This document shows positions 31,736-41,049 of a stretch of DNA of 64,000 bases, in pieces. Position numbers and translations under genes: made by a program. Under the pieces are notes generated by a model. It was not told the origin of the DNA. It did no database searches and saw only the letters and a list, made by a program, of their open reading frames with translations. How positions within the stretch are numbered: the first letter of the stretch is position 1; each line of letters begins with the position of its first letter. Origin of the DNA: Ixodes scapularis (lineage: Eukaryota; Arthropoda; Arachnida; Ixodida; Ixodidae); contig NW_024609846.1 in the NCBI RefSeq assembly GCF_016920785.2, positions 85,817,816 to 85,881,815 of the forward strand, written 5' to 3'.

Positions 31736-33722
31736 CTCGCCCTCCTCCTTTCATCTGAACTGCCGTTCCTCCCTTCTCTGGGCAACTTGTCCGCAACAAG
31801 GAGGAACAGTCGCTTTTGCTACCTTTCTCCTCCCTTTTTTCTTAGAGTGTAGGGGAAGACCCCTGTCTTTTCGAAGTACCAGAGCAGACGGTTTAGGATC
31901 ATACGCTCCATCAACTTCCCAATGCAACTTGAGAGCGCAATGGGGCGGTATGACTCAAGCGACAAAGGCGATTTTCCTGCTTTCAGGATGGGAACGAGGC
32001 GAGACTTCTTCCATGACTCTGGGAGCTGTCCTGTGTTCCAACTGACGTTGTATTGTTGCAGGAGGGCACCGAGGGCGAGGGGTCCCAGTTTGGCTAGCGC
32101 CTTGTATGTAACACCATCCGGGCCTGGAGAGGTGTGTTGGGAACACTCCTGTAGAGCACTTTTGAGTTCCCTCGTGGTAAAAGCCTCGTCTAGCTCCGGT
32201 AGCACGGCGGCTTCATTGGTTTTCTCGTCTGACAAACCGCTCGCAGGGCGCCGCTGCTGGAGCTGGCAGAACGCATTGGCTGCAGCACGCTCAGTGATTC
32301 CTTTTGAAAGTGCCAAGGCTCGGAAGGGAAACTTCTGCCTGGGTGTTTTCTTGAGCCCTCGGGTCACGTTCCATAGTCTCGTTGACGGCTTGTGAGGGTC
32401 CATTGAACAGCAGGTACCTCTCCAACGTCGCATAGAGAGTCGAATTAAGTGTCGTCGTACGACCGCCAGGGTTCGTCGTGCTTCCGCCCAGTCCGTGGCT
32501 TTACCAGCTCGCCTGGCACGTCGTTCAGCACGACGTCGAACCGCTCGCAACTTCTCATCATCTGCGTCGATCGCAAGGTATTTGGCGGGGAGTTTCACCA
32601 GTTTCGTGATGGATGTCAATGATGACGATATGCGGGCAGTGATGTCTGTATCTCTGCACCATTTTTATATGCTGATTCTGTTTCGTTTCTGAAACGACTC
32701 CAGTCTGTATATGGAATTGTCCGGTTGTGCCTTCTTCCTCCAAAGCCGTCGAGGGAGATGAGTAGAGGCAGGTGGTCGCTGCCCCTGGAGTCAAGATCTG
32801 TCATCCATCGGACGAGAAGAAGGAAGTCCTCAGAAACCGCAGTGATATCAATGGCGCTCTTTAGCTCTCCCCGAAGAAAAGTGTATGTTCCATCATTAAG
32901 GACCCCCATGTTCCAATAGCTGAAAATGTCTTCTAGGAGTCTTCCTCTCGCATCAAGTTTATCTCCGCCCCACAGCGGGTTGTGTGCGTTGACATCGCCA
33001 CAAAGAAGAAAAGGTCCATCCATTTCCTGCAGCACGGCCTGAATTTCCTCGCCAGAGAAATGCACTCTTGGCGGAATGTAGATCGCGATGATGGTGAAAG
33101 ATATGTTTTTGTACTGAAGCTTTAGACACACGTAATCGGCTGTAGTGTGAAGGTAGACGTCTTTCCTGGCAACTGAAATGCCTGTGCGCACACACACGGT
33201 GATACGACTTTTTTCCCGATCAGGAACAGAATGATGGCACTCATATCCGGAGATGCGGAGCGTTGAAGATGCATTTGATTCGATAAAGATTGCAATGGGC
33301 GTTTCATACTTTCGTACAAAGTCCCGTATATCAGGCAGTTTGTTTCGTAGGCCGCGCACGTTCCACTGGAGCACACTGCATTCGCGGTATATTTGATGCA
33401 TAAAAAGTTCCTCTACAGAGTCTAGACGTCGTTCACTAGCGTGCTCTTGAAGTACGATACCTGTGGTGCTCGTTGCGTGTGCTGTAGGTAACTCATTTGT
33501 GGAAGTTTGATGCCTAGCAAGCTCCATCGCAGAGCCATTGCTGAACCAGTGTGATTATTTGGAGAATCGCTCCACCACAGAAGAGTCAAACGGCTTCAGA
33601 AGTTCCGTGACCACTGGCATTACAGTTCGTGCAAGGGTTCCCAGTGAGGAGATCAGGCTGGGCTGTTCGTTGCCGGTCACGCTTCGGGAGGTTTTACGGT
33701 TGCTGGTTGGCTGTGATTGCGC

Positions 33723-35018
33723 TTAAGCAGAGGCAGTGCGGAGCGAATGACTGTATGAATTCCGCTGTGCTGTGCGCTGCGATGAATGTTGGGATGTGCC
33801 TTGCTCTCTAATGCTACTTGGAGGCTCCACGCGCTGTTCTCTCGATACACCTTGTTCCCGAGAGACTGGTTCAGGGTTTGATGATGCACGCCGTGCAGGG
33901 TGCGAACTCCGTGTTTCACTCTGTGATGCGTTGCTCTGCTCGGGGGGGAGGTCCTGCGTCTCATCATAAAGGTCACTGAAACGGTTCTGAAGAACGATCA
34001 CGTTGTCGTGTTCGATGTTGCGCTGGCCCCGGCTTCGGACGGCAGCTCGGGCAGTTTTGAAGTCTACTTTGTTAATTGTTTTGTACTTGTTTACGGCTCG
34101 TTCTTGTTGCCAGATCACACAGTCTTTCGAGGTTGCCTCATGTGCGCCCTTGCAGTTCACGCACTTGGCACTTTCGGCTTCGCATCTTTCGCTCGCGTGG
34201 GAGCCAGAGCATCTGGTGCACACCTCGGGCCGAGTGCAAACTGCCTTGACGTTTCCAAACTTACCACACTTCCCGCACTGCGCTGGTCGATCAACGTATA
34301 GTTCGACCTTATGTCGTACTCTGCCCAAAAATACGTGTTCCGGTAGGGTCGCAGAAGCGAAAGTGACGCGAACCGTTTCTGTGTCAGCAAAACGACGCAC
34401 CTGCGTGATTTTCGTCATGTTCGCGCTTAGGTTGCGAAGCAACACTTTCTCCGAGATGCTTGCGTCAACGTCCCGAATAATGCCCACAGCAGTGTTCGGA
34501 TTCCGATGCTCGTATGCCCGCACTGCAATGCCGACGAGCTTCCTGATTCGCAGCAAGGACGCTGTGGATTCTTGATTTCGTGTGTCCACCGCGAGTATGT
34601 TCAATCTCTTGTTGCAGCGAATTTCACCAACTTCGGTAGGGGCGTGACTATTTAGAGCCTCCGTGAGTTTCAGGCCATTGAGCTTGTTCAGAAGTATCGT
34701 CGGGTCTTGCGGTGCGAAGATGACCGTCAGACCGAGTGAAACGATGGCTTTCTTTCTGCTTTCCTCATCACTGGCGCTCTCGATCTTGCGCTTTCGTTTG
34801 CGTCTTGTCTTCACAGAAATGAAGTCCTCGTCATCTTGGTCCTCTGGCCCTGATGTAGTCATGTCAGAGTCAGAAGTGTCGTTGGAAGTTGAGTTGTCAT
34901 GGTTTCCTTTGCTGCCGTCCACGAGCTTGCCACTTGTCCCTGCTTCCGCAGGTTGTTGACCGTTGTCGAGATGACCGGCTGCCGTTGTGTTCGCACTGGT
35001 GTCGTTTTCCGCAATCAC
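33723..35018 (-). CDS. Element 4 ORF1: zinc-knuckle protein
   Basis: An intact 431-residue frame with the first ATG at 35018. The N-terminus is acidic (GPEDQDDEDF) and precedes a basic RRKRKRK stretch. A central domain from about residue 93 (LGLTVIFAPQDP) matches the position of the conserved domain in elements 1 and 3. The knuckles are CGKCGKFGNVKAVC, CTRCSGSHASERC and CVNCKGAHEATSKDC. The first has Asn where the zinc-binding His is expected. The C-terminal tail is Ser/Arg/Gln-rich. The stop is 195 bp before ORF2. It probably packages element RNA. Being open does not prove activity, because ORF2 is dead. Confidence 0.8.
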   Translation of the reverse strand: MIAENDTSANTTAAGHLDNGQQPAEAGTSGKLVDGSKGNHDNSTSNDTSDSDMTTSGPEDQDDEDFISVKTRRKRKRKIESASDEESRKKAIVSLGLTVIFAPQDPTILLNKLNGLKLTEALNSHAPTEVGEIRCNKRLNILAVDTRNQESTASLLRIRKLVGIAVRAYEHRNPNTAVGIIRDVDASISEKVLLRNLSANMTKITQVRRFADTETVRVTFASATLPEHVFLGRVRHKVELYVDRPAQCGKCGKFGNVKAVCTRPEVCTRCSGSHASERCEAESAKCVNCKGAHEATSKDCVIWQQERAVNKYKTINKVDFKTARAAVRSRGQRNIEHDNVIVLQNRFSDLYDETQDLPPEQSNASQSETRSSHPARRASSNPEPVSREQGVSREQRVEPPSSIREQGTSQHSSQRTAQRNSYSHSLRTASA

Positions 35019-35358
35019 AATTGGGCCATGGCGACGGCAGCCCGAAATTACGACGCCGGTGAGAGCATGAGAATGGGAGGCCGGAGGATACCCTCCGTCC
35101 TCCCAGGGGCTGAACGTGGGAGCAGTCGCTGTTCCGTTGGTCGTCTTGTGGTGTCGGTGATTGATGTCTGCTTCCAGGCTTGTGTTTGCGAGCAGTTTAT
35201 CTGGCGCACAACGACGGTCAGGGAGCCACCCGAAAAAGTATTAAGAGGGCGGCGGTGCGAAGCGGGATGCCGTGAAAGGCGATCTCGATCCGAACTATAG
35301 CTGTCGACGCGACGAACTGCAGCGATGCAGCTGACTCTCCGAGTATCCCGACGGACAC
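35019..35358 (-). promoter_or_regulatory. 5'UTR and probable internal promoter region of element 4
   Basis: This is a GC-rich leader between the target duplication and ORF1. Complete non-LTR elements must carry an internal promoter here, so the role is inferred from position. No specific box was identified. Confidence 0.4.
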
Positions 35359-35370
35359 CTGGTTGTTATT

Positions 35371-36000
35371 AACACCATCGTCACTTATATATACACACTG
35401 CCCAAACCACATCGCAGTGAATCACCACCATCAGAGCCAACCATCCAGAAAAACCACCTCACTCTGAAGCAAATACACAGACGGAGCGCTGACGCAATCG
35501 TTTCCTTTCTTTTTTATGTAAAATGCCTCTATAATCTCTCTTTCCGTTTTGTCTATTGCCTTTCTTAAAAGCTTTGTGCCAATCAGGTCAGGTTTACACC
35601 CCCACATCGCCTACAATGGTCAGCAAGATGCCCCCCCCCCCCCCCCCCCCCGTGTTGTTGCGCACACACAGATTACGCTCTCGTACTGTATCATTGAAGC
35701 AGCGCCCAGTCTGCCCAATGTAGCCTTTGCCACAAGTAGACGTAATCTCGTACACCACATTGGTGACACACGCGGTATATTTCAGCGCGTGTTTCTTGGA
35801 ACACTGTGCTTTTTTCCGCTTTGTCAACATCGGACATATCCTAGCAAGTTTACACGGGCCCAAAAAACCACGTTAATGTCGTATCTGCCAGCTACCTTTT
35901 TTTAGATTATGAGACACGGTATGCATGTACGGAATGACGTGCACTCGTTTCCTTTCTCCACTTGCCTCGCTGCCTTTTTTACTTCATTTTAGCCTTTCAC
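35371..36000 (-). mobile_element. Penelope-like fragment, proximal half of the copy split by element 4
   Basis: On the minus strand this begins around IPYMHTVSHNLKK, continues to GPCKLARICPMLTKRKKAQC and has the GIY-YIG motif CGKGYIGQTGRCFNDTVRE (35594-35863). A poly-C run (about 35633-35650) interrupts the nuclease end. A small frameshift lies near 35870. The 3'UTR reaches 35371 and continues across element 4 at 24587. The upstream limit near 36000 is uncertain. Confidence 0.8.
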
Positions 36001-36600
36001 AACAACTAGAGATTAGGTTAGGGGGGTACCCCGCGTCTCTTAACCTTTTTGTTTTCCGTTCAAAAACTGATTTTCATCTGATGATTTTAACTTTTTTCCA
36101 GAGCATATAGCACATGAACAGTATGTTCGTAGTCGTGACACACTCCATTCCTGGCTAAATTCATAGTTGGCTTGAATTCTGATGAAACCGGAGGACACTC
36201 GGGTGCAGCGCACCGAAGACCACCCAACGCTCTTCTTCATTGAGCATAGCAAATCAACACTCACGCCTTAAGCAGGTACGACGTATTCTGGTCCCTTCAC
36301 TCTCCGCAGAAAAAAAAAATCTTTCGGAAAATTGTTTTTCAGGGGGGCTCCCCAAAAGAAAAAGTGTCCGTGTATGTGTGTGTGTATGTGTTTTTAGATG
36401 TACAAGTTTTGGTATTATAAATCCTTCGTGTCCAGCCTGCTCCTCCTCCTTCTGGAGCCCAACATGCATTCGAACTGTGGACACCTCATACATAGGACCG
36501 GGTAGTGCAGTCATGTCATGTGTGGAGCCTGATGCGAGCCTCCCCCAACGTGTCCAATACCACACAGAATTATTGGAAGACTTCCCATGAGTTAAGTACA
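36001..36600. other. No gene recognised; short (TG)n
   Basis: A (TG)n-type microsatellite lies near 36365-36395. No coding or RNA gene was identified. Confidence 0.4.
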
Positions 36601-36607
36601 AAACAAG

Positions 36608-36865
36608 CAAGCTCGCGCTACAGAACCCAGGATCCTGGGTTCAATCCCCACACCTGCCCGTTTCGATCTGGGGAAAGCATCGTACCAGCGTGCGGTCGTG
36701 TACCACTACTGCGTGATGCACGTTAACGACCCCAGACTAGGGGTTGTACTGTAATGGCTAAATTTTTTCATCTACAGCTGGAAGACTCGTCGCCCGTTGA
36801 GGCATACCAAGTTAGAAGCTGTATAAACATAAACACGTCCCAAGTTTTACAAAACGAACGTGTCG
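36608..36865 (+). repeat. SINE, tRNA-derived family (copy A)
   Basis: The segment from GCTCGCGCTACAGAACCC through the B-box-like GGTTCAATCCC to GTATAAACATAAACACG matches, in order, the minus strand of 51043-51347. The 5' A-box part is missing or truncated here. The body includes CATCGTACCAGCGTGCGGTC and TGCACGTTAACGACCCCA. Confidence 0.75.
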
Positions 36866-37229
36866 GTACAGCATCCACCATGAGGAACCTAACATAGAGA
36901 AGAGGACGGGCATCAACGGCAGCAATGTCACTGTTGTCCGTCCCTTTTTTTGTTTCCTTCCCCAAGGTGGATTCACATAAGCGGGTCCTTTTTATCGCGT
37001 CGTCAAACCATCTCAGCCAAATGCAGCTCATGCGTTGGACAGAAATACAACAAATACAACAGACATCTTTTGGAACGTGGGGGATATCATTCCGCAAATA
37101 CGCAGCGCCTCTCATACGGCAATCCGATGTACTGCACCTGAGAAAGTACCTATAAATGGAAAAAGCAGTTCATGTTTGCTTACCATTTCGCAATTTCAAG
37201 CAGCAAAGAAAGCATGACGATAACGCAAC
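36866..37229. other. No gene recognised
   Basis: Short frames only. No domain or repeat match was seen. Confidence 0.4.
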
Positions 37230-37619
37230 AAGGTGCGTTTCGGCTTTGTGATATCGCCGTCCGCAAAGCCAAAAAAGCAACGCTCGGTCACGGACTTATA
37301 GAAGATTTGCGTTCATTCTTGCACCGGACGTAACTTTCGTCCTACTTTCTTGTTCTCGAAAGTGCCAGTTCATCCTCGCCCCGAACGAGCGACGCTCGAA
37401 CCTTCCTTTGCAGAACTTTCGAGATAGTGACGCACTGTAGATAAGCAGCAGCCCGCGACCTTGTCGAGTCAGTCTCGCTCTTTGTTACGCCGCCGGATCG
37501 CCGCCTGCTTTTCTGCTGCCTCGACGCTCTTTCTTACTCATTTTGGTTGGCACAAGTTCGCCAATAAATTCTTTGTTTTCAGTTCTCTCTCCGCCTTCTC
37601 GTCACCTTCATTCGTGACA
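37230..37619 (+). repeat. Possible solo LTR
   Basis: A poly(A)-type signal AATAAA at 37563-37568 is followed by TTCTTTGTTTTCAGTTCTCT and ends with TTCGTGACA near 37619, the layout of an LTR U3-R-U5 end. Neither a matching TG start nor a target duplication was fixed, and no internal LTR-element gene is near. Tentative. Confidence 0.25.
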
Positions 37620-38180
37620 ATATGTTCGCTTTGTTTTCTTTGTGTTCTGAATTCGCAGTTGTAAGAGAGAAGGAATTAAGTCAGTTCCATCACTTACGTA
37701 GCGTGTTACTTGGCCCGAAGGCACATCCGAACGGTTTCACGATTCCCGCTCCGCGCGATGCAATGTGGTATTGACGAGAGGCCTTCTGGAATTTTCCCTA
37801 AAGGTCTATTGCTTTCCGCTATACAATTAAATCGTCAGCGAACACTTCAACTCGGGTTCATGGCCCATCAGCCTAGTAACGCAAATCGCCGATTAGTGCG
37901 CGTGGAAAACACGTGCCTCAATTCATTGCCAGCCCAGGCACCTGGCTGTTAGGACACAACCAAACGCCAACTGGCACCAGAATAGGAGGCCGCTTGTCAT
38001 GGTATCACCACCAGTCAAAAACTTCCGCAACTCTGGGCGCGACTCACGAGGTTAAAGCTTTTTAGCTTTTTGAGTTTATTTTTAGCGCCCAGCTCTTAGG
38101 CGCCCGTTTCCGGCTTGAGCGGTGACGCCGTCGCCGTCCGCGTAACCGCGCGTTGCATTCTGGGACGTTTCCCATAACGT
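37620..38180. other. No gene recognised
   Basis: No supportable coding or structural feature. Confidence 0.4.
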
Positions 38181-38420
38181 CACACGTGACGTAACGTGCG
38201 ACGTCGCGAGGGTTACCCTCACGAAGGTCGCGAGGATTACCCTCACGAGGGTCACGAGGGTTATTCTTAGGAGGGTCATGAGGGTTACCCTCAGGAGGGT
38301 CGTGAGGATTACACTCACGAGGGTTCCCCTCGTGACGTCACACGTAACGTTACGTGTGACGTCACAGACGTCACACGCATCTGACGCTGCCAATATTCCC
38401 GCTAAATGTAGCGGGGAAGA
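38170..38420. repeat. GAGGGTTACCCTCACGAG tandem repeat with palindromic flanks
   Basis: Seven or so degenerate units of about 23 bp (GTCGTGAGGGTTACCCTCACGA type), each itself nearly palindromic, are bracketed by CGTGACGTAACG-like sequence on the left and ACGTAACGTTACGT on the right. A TTCCCGCTAAATGTAGCGGGGAA palindrome follows at about 38396. The minus-strand frame with repeated VTL/TLL residues is an artefact of the array. Confidence 0.75.
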
Positions 38421-39109
38421 AAGACGGGCATACTGTGAGGCTGGGCAGAGAGGCTTGCACTTTGGGAAAATAACTGTTTAATAAGGGAAGGAGCGTGTTC
38501 GTCTGCGCGCATGACTTCACGCGCCAGCGGCGAGGGATGATCTGATCATCTGAATCTGATTCCGCGTGCTCCGAGGTATAGCTTGCTCGGGCAGCGACGT
38601 GGGTCCTGGACGAGTGGCGCCCTCTCTCAGTGCACGATGTCACTTGCTCGACGGTCTGAAAAGGGAGCGCTCTCACTATACCCTCCCCTCCTCCTCCTCC
38701 AGAGGTGCGCTCCAATTCGGCGTTACAGAAAATTATAAACGTCTTTAATTTTTTTTTTCCTTTTCGAAGAAAACTTTATTTGATGAAAATGCCTGCAGTA
38801 AGACATTCCTGACAAGCAAAATGTTTCCATCACTGGGCTAGTGGACCAATTCTCCTATTCGAGATTGTGCCAGCTTCTTCGGAGATTATTATAACAAAAC
38901 TACTGTTTATTGATGACTTTAGTCAACACCACCTCGTACGGTCAAGGCCTGAAAGCAACCTCCTCTTCCTACGTCATCACTGTTGGACGGCGCGAAGTCA
39001 GCAATTGTGTACGCGCCCGCTATAGATCTCACTGTGATGACAACGAGACTCTAGTGCACAAGGTTTGATTACTTCGAATGGCGTTTCCTTAGCCGGCATC
39101 CTTAGATAT
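38421..39109. other. 3' of GST gene B, no gene recognised
   Basis: Includes a T-rich run near 38747-38762. No domain was recognised. Part of the 3'UTR of GST B must lie here. Confidence 0.4.
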
Positions 39110-39704
39110 TCAATGGTCAGAAGGTGGCTTATGCTGCGGTCCCATAGCGTTGGCGAAGGGACCAAAGAAGGGCCAGTCCTTGAAGCGCGGCGAAGCAAGA
39201 TACTCGCGCAGACCGGTAAGGTCTGCCACGCGCCCGTTGTATTGCTCCAGGGACTGGAAGTTCCCCTTGAAGTTGCTAGGGCCCAAGACGCGAGCGATCT
39301 CCAGCGCTTCGTAGAGCAGGAAATCGACGTAAGTCACATTCTGGCCAGCCGCGAAGGGCCCGTCCTTCTCCAGCAGGGCCTCGAACTGCCGGAGTTTCTC
39401 GGCTACATCTGCGAGGAAATGTTTCCGCTTTTCGTCCGAATAAGCGGGGTCGTAGCAGAGATCACCGGCGGACATGATGAGATCGAAGGCTTGCATTTCG
39501 ATCATGTCCACTCGCCGCTGTAGTTCGTCGGTCTTGGGAGCGAGGCCATGCTTGCGACCCAGGTACTTGAGGATGGCCAAGCTCTGGGTGAGCTTGACGT
39601 CGCCGTCCAGGTAGTACGGGAGGTTGGGGAAGTCCAGGTCTAGGTTTTGCTTGTCCGCAAGCCATTCGTCTCTAGTCCAGTTAGGGTCGGTTCCGAAGCT
39701 GTAC
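39110..39704 (-). CDS. Mu-class glutathione S-transferase, gene B, exon 2
   Basis: A 595-nt exon that parallels exon 2 of gene A base for base in length. It encodes YSFGTDPNWTRDEW, NLPYYLDGDVKLTQSLAILK, GRKHGLAPKTDELQ, then the helical domain with NVTYVDFLLYEALEIARVL and the end GPQHKPPSDH. The acceptor is CAG|G at 39705/39704. The acidic LDLDFPNL segment and IEMQAFDLI helix differ from gene A, so substrate range may differ. The frame is open throughout. The product is a cytosolic glutathione-conjugating enzyme by family. Confidence 0.92.
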
Positions 39705-39859
39705 CTGCGAAGCGGGATAAGATATATATATATATATGGGCATGGTGGGCGACAGGCTGAAGGCGTGGGTATATAACTGAGAAGAAAAAACCCTTAGTGA
39801 AAACAGCAACAACGGACGATTTATTCTTCGACGGGGTCTAGGGAGGGAAATTGATGTAC

Positions 39860-40060
39860 ACGAGGTATGCACGAATTTAGCGGGGAATTTAACGTGACAC
39901 ACACCGGTTTAGTTTCCACTCTAAGTTTAGCCGGGAAATTGACATTACGTGATATGATGAAACGTGACCAATGCACCACTTGACTTGCGTTGTCAAATTT
40001 AGCTTGAAAATTGGTGTCACGTGGAGACGTGACACCAATTTTGTTACTGTATTTAATGTG
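39860..40060. repeat. Palindromic TTTAGC(G)GGGAAATTGACATTACGTGA-type repeats
   Basis: Three imperfect units with GTTTAGTTTCC, TTTAGCCGGGAAATTGACA and TGGTGTCACGTGGAGACGTG. They are relatives of the units at 8336-8490. Confidence 0.55.
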
Positions 40061-40256
40061 GGAAATAATAAACAATAAGTTTTCTTCACTCCCCGAAACG
40101 TGTGTTTAACATTTACACAAATATACACGATCCCTTCTTGAATCCTATTGGACCTTGAATGTAAAGGCCGGTGCCATTTCCTTTTAGTATCTACGTAGAA
40201 CTTGAAAGGCACGCAAATTCTGGATCACAAGCTTAAAAAACAACAACAACAACAAC

Positions 40257-40293
40257 AAAAGCAGAATAATGTTTTAGACATTATTCTGCTTTT
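40257..40293. repeat. Perfect 15-bp hairpin after (CAA)n
   Basis: AAAAGCAGAATAATG (40257-40271) and its exact complement (40279-40293), with a 7-nt loop. It follows six CAA units. Confidence 0.9.
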
Positions 40294-40954
40294 GTGGAAC
40301 TTTCCGGGCATAAATATTTTTGATTGAAAACCTTACCATCCAAAATGTATAGTGTTTTTAACCACCTGTCAAAACAAAAAAAAAAAACAACAAGGAAACA
40401 GCGACTGGGCGTGTTTTTAGTGCTACCGATTTTAATTATTTTCCGGCATTCAATACAATCAACCAGAAACCATACTGAAAGAGGTATACTAAAATACGCT
40501 GAGGTTGTCTCTTCTGATGCCGTCATCAAAACTCTCATGCGGATAGTTGACCAATACATAAAGTAGAAAAATAACTGCAAAATGAATACTCATTTCACAT
40601 TTACATGAATAATCACGCGCTTGATGTAAGATATATTAACACACAATTGGGTCTGATCTCAAACGCCTGTGGTTAAGAACAACCAAGATTTTCTCCGAAT
40701 GAATAAAAAATATAAGTTGTCTACTGTTTACCCTCAAGATTTTTATTTTTACCGTTTGATGTACTCGGAAAGTTAATTGTATCATTTTAATAGAGCACCT
40801 TGACTAAAAGCGAATCTCCCGAAATACATCTTTCAATAACGCTTCAGCTGCCGCTGTCAATCGCGGCACACTTCATGCGGTCGTTCGCAATTTCTTGGAC
40901 CGCTTTGTTTGGTTTCGCGTTAGTTCCTTAAAACTTCGTCACCGCACAGCGTAC

Positions 40955-41049
40955 CTTTTTTCCTTGTAATCGACTTTGGCGTACTCCAACAGGTACCGCA
41001 GGTATTGACCGAGACCCCGGACGTCCCAGTATCCTAGTACGGGCGCCAT
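40955..41049 (-). CDS. Mu-class glutathione S-transferase, gene B, exon 1
   Basis: Encodes MAPVLGYWDVRGLGQYLRYL and continues to DYKEKR, with the arginine codon split at the same point as in gene A. Tyr7 of GYWD is retained. Where most mu-class enzymes have LAQPIR, this one has LGQYLR, which could alter the glutathione site slightly. The initiation context is CAGTCATGG. Exon length (95 nt) equals that of gene A. Confidence 0.92.

Larger units (their letters stand above)
29165..31849. mobile_element. TA-flanked DNA element with CACTCT(T/A)AGAAAAAAGGG ends
   Basis: The ends are an 18-bp terminal inverted repeat, CACTCTTAGAAAAAAGGG on the left and the complement of CACTCTAAGAAAAAAGGG on the right, with TA on each side (29163-29164 and 31850-31851). 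TA duplication is typical of Tc1/mariner and relatives. The 2.7 kb interior has no recognisable transposase; it is rich in GGAGGAA words near both ends and has a tRNA-like segment near its right end. It is probably non-autonomous. It interrupts the RT of element 4. Confidence 0.8.
27037..33527 (-). pseudogene. Element 4 ORF2: endonuclease-RT-RNase H, interrupted
   Basis: The endonuclease runs 33527-32616 (LQWNVRGLRNKLPDIRDF, IFIESNAS, CGDVNAHNPLWGGD, GSDHLPL). A 1-nt-type frameshift near 32650 leads into the RT (32619-31850: SPGPDGVTYKALAKL, YRPIALSSCIGKLMER). The 2.7 kb TA-flanked element then interrupts the gene. The RT resumes at 29164 with MSGFRRGRSAIDG, FLDIKAAFDR, AGVPQGGVLSP and the intact catalytic SMYADDLCIW. 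A frameshift follows near 28735 and a TAG at 28213-28215. RNase H is open (VYTDGSST, CTDSKSALASL, QWVPGHVGVTGNEIAD), then CLTCHTEDTIEHVLVSC. The stop TAA overlaps the TTA duplication of the Harbinger insertion. Removing the TA element leaves an in-frame TAG at its site, so the gene may have been dead beforehand. Confidence 0.85.
24588..35358 (-). mobile_element. Element 4: complete non-LTR retrotransposon with 12-bp target duplication
   Basis: Flanking copies of CTGGTTGTTATT lie at 24576-24587 and 35359-35370. Removing the two later insertions (24682-27039 and 29165-31851) leaves about 5.7 kb: a 5'UTR of about 340 bp, ORF1, a 195-bp spacer, ORF2, and a short 3'UTR ending in an A-rich AAATAAAAAAAAATAAAAG tail. 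Intact ends and the duplication show a full-length insertion by target-primed reverse transcription. The domain order is as in element 1, but the sequence belongs to a distinct family. Confidence 0.9.
39705..40954 (-). other. Intron of GST gene B (1250 bp)
   Basis: Bounded by AG|GTACGC (donor 40955/40954) and CAG|G. It holds a short TA run (39721-39737), palindromic TTAGCGGG/CACGTGAC-type repeats and a perfect hairpin at 40257-40293. Confidence 0.85.

Noticed and set aside
34003..34575. 190-codon plus-strand frame
   Set aside because: It is antisense to ORF1 of element 4. Its Cys/Ser-rich look comes from the reverse complement of the knuckles.
38082..38393. Frame with repeated VTL/TLLRVTL residues
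   Set aside because: It is a translation of the 23-bp tandem repeat; there is no start context or domain.
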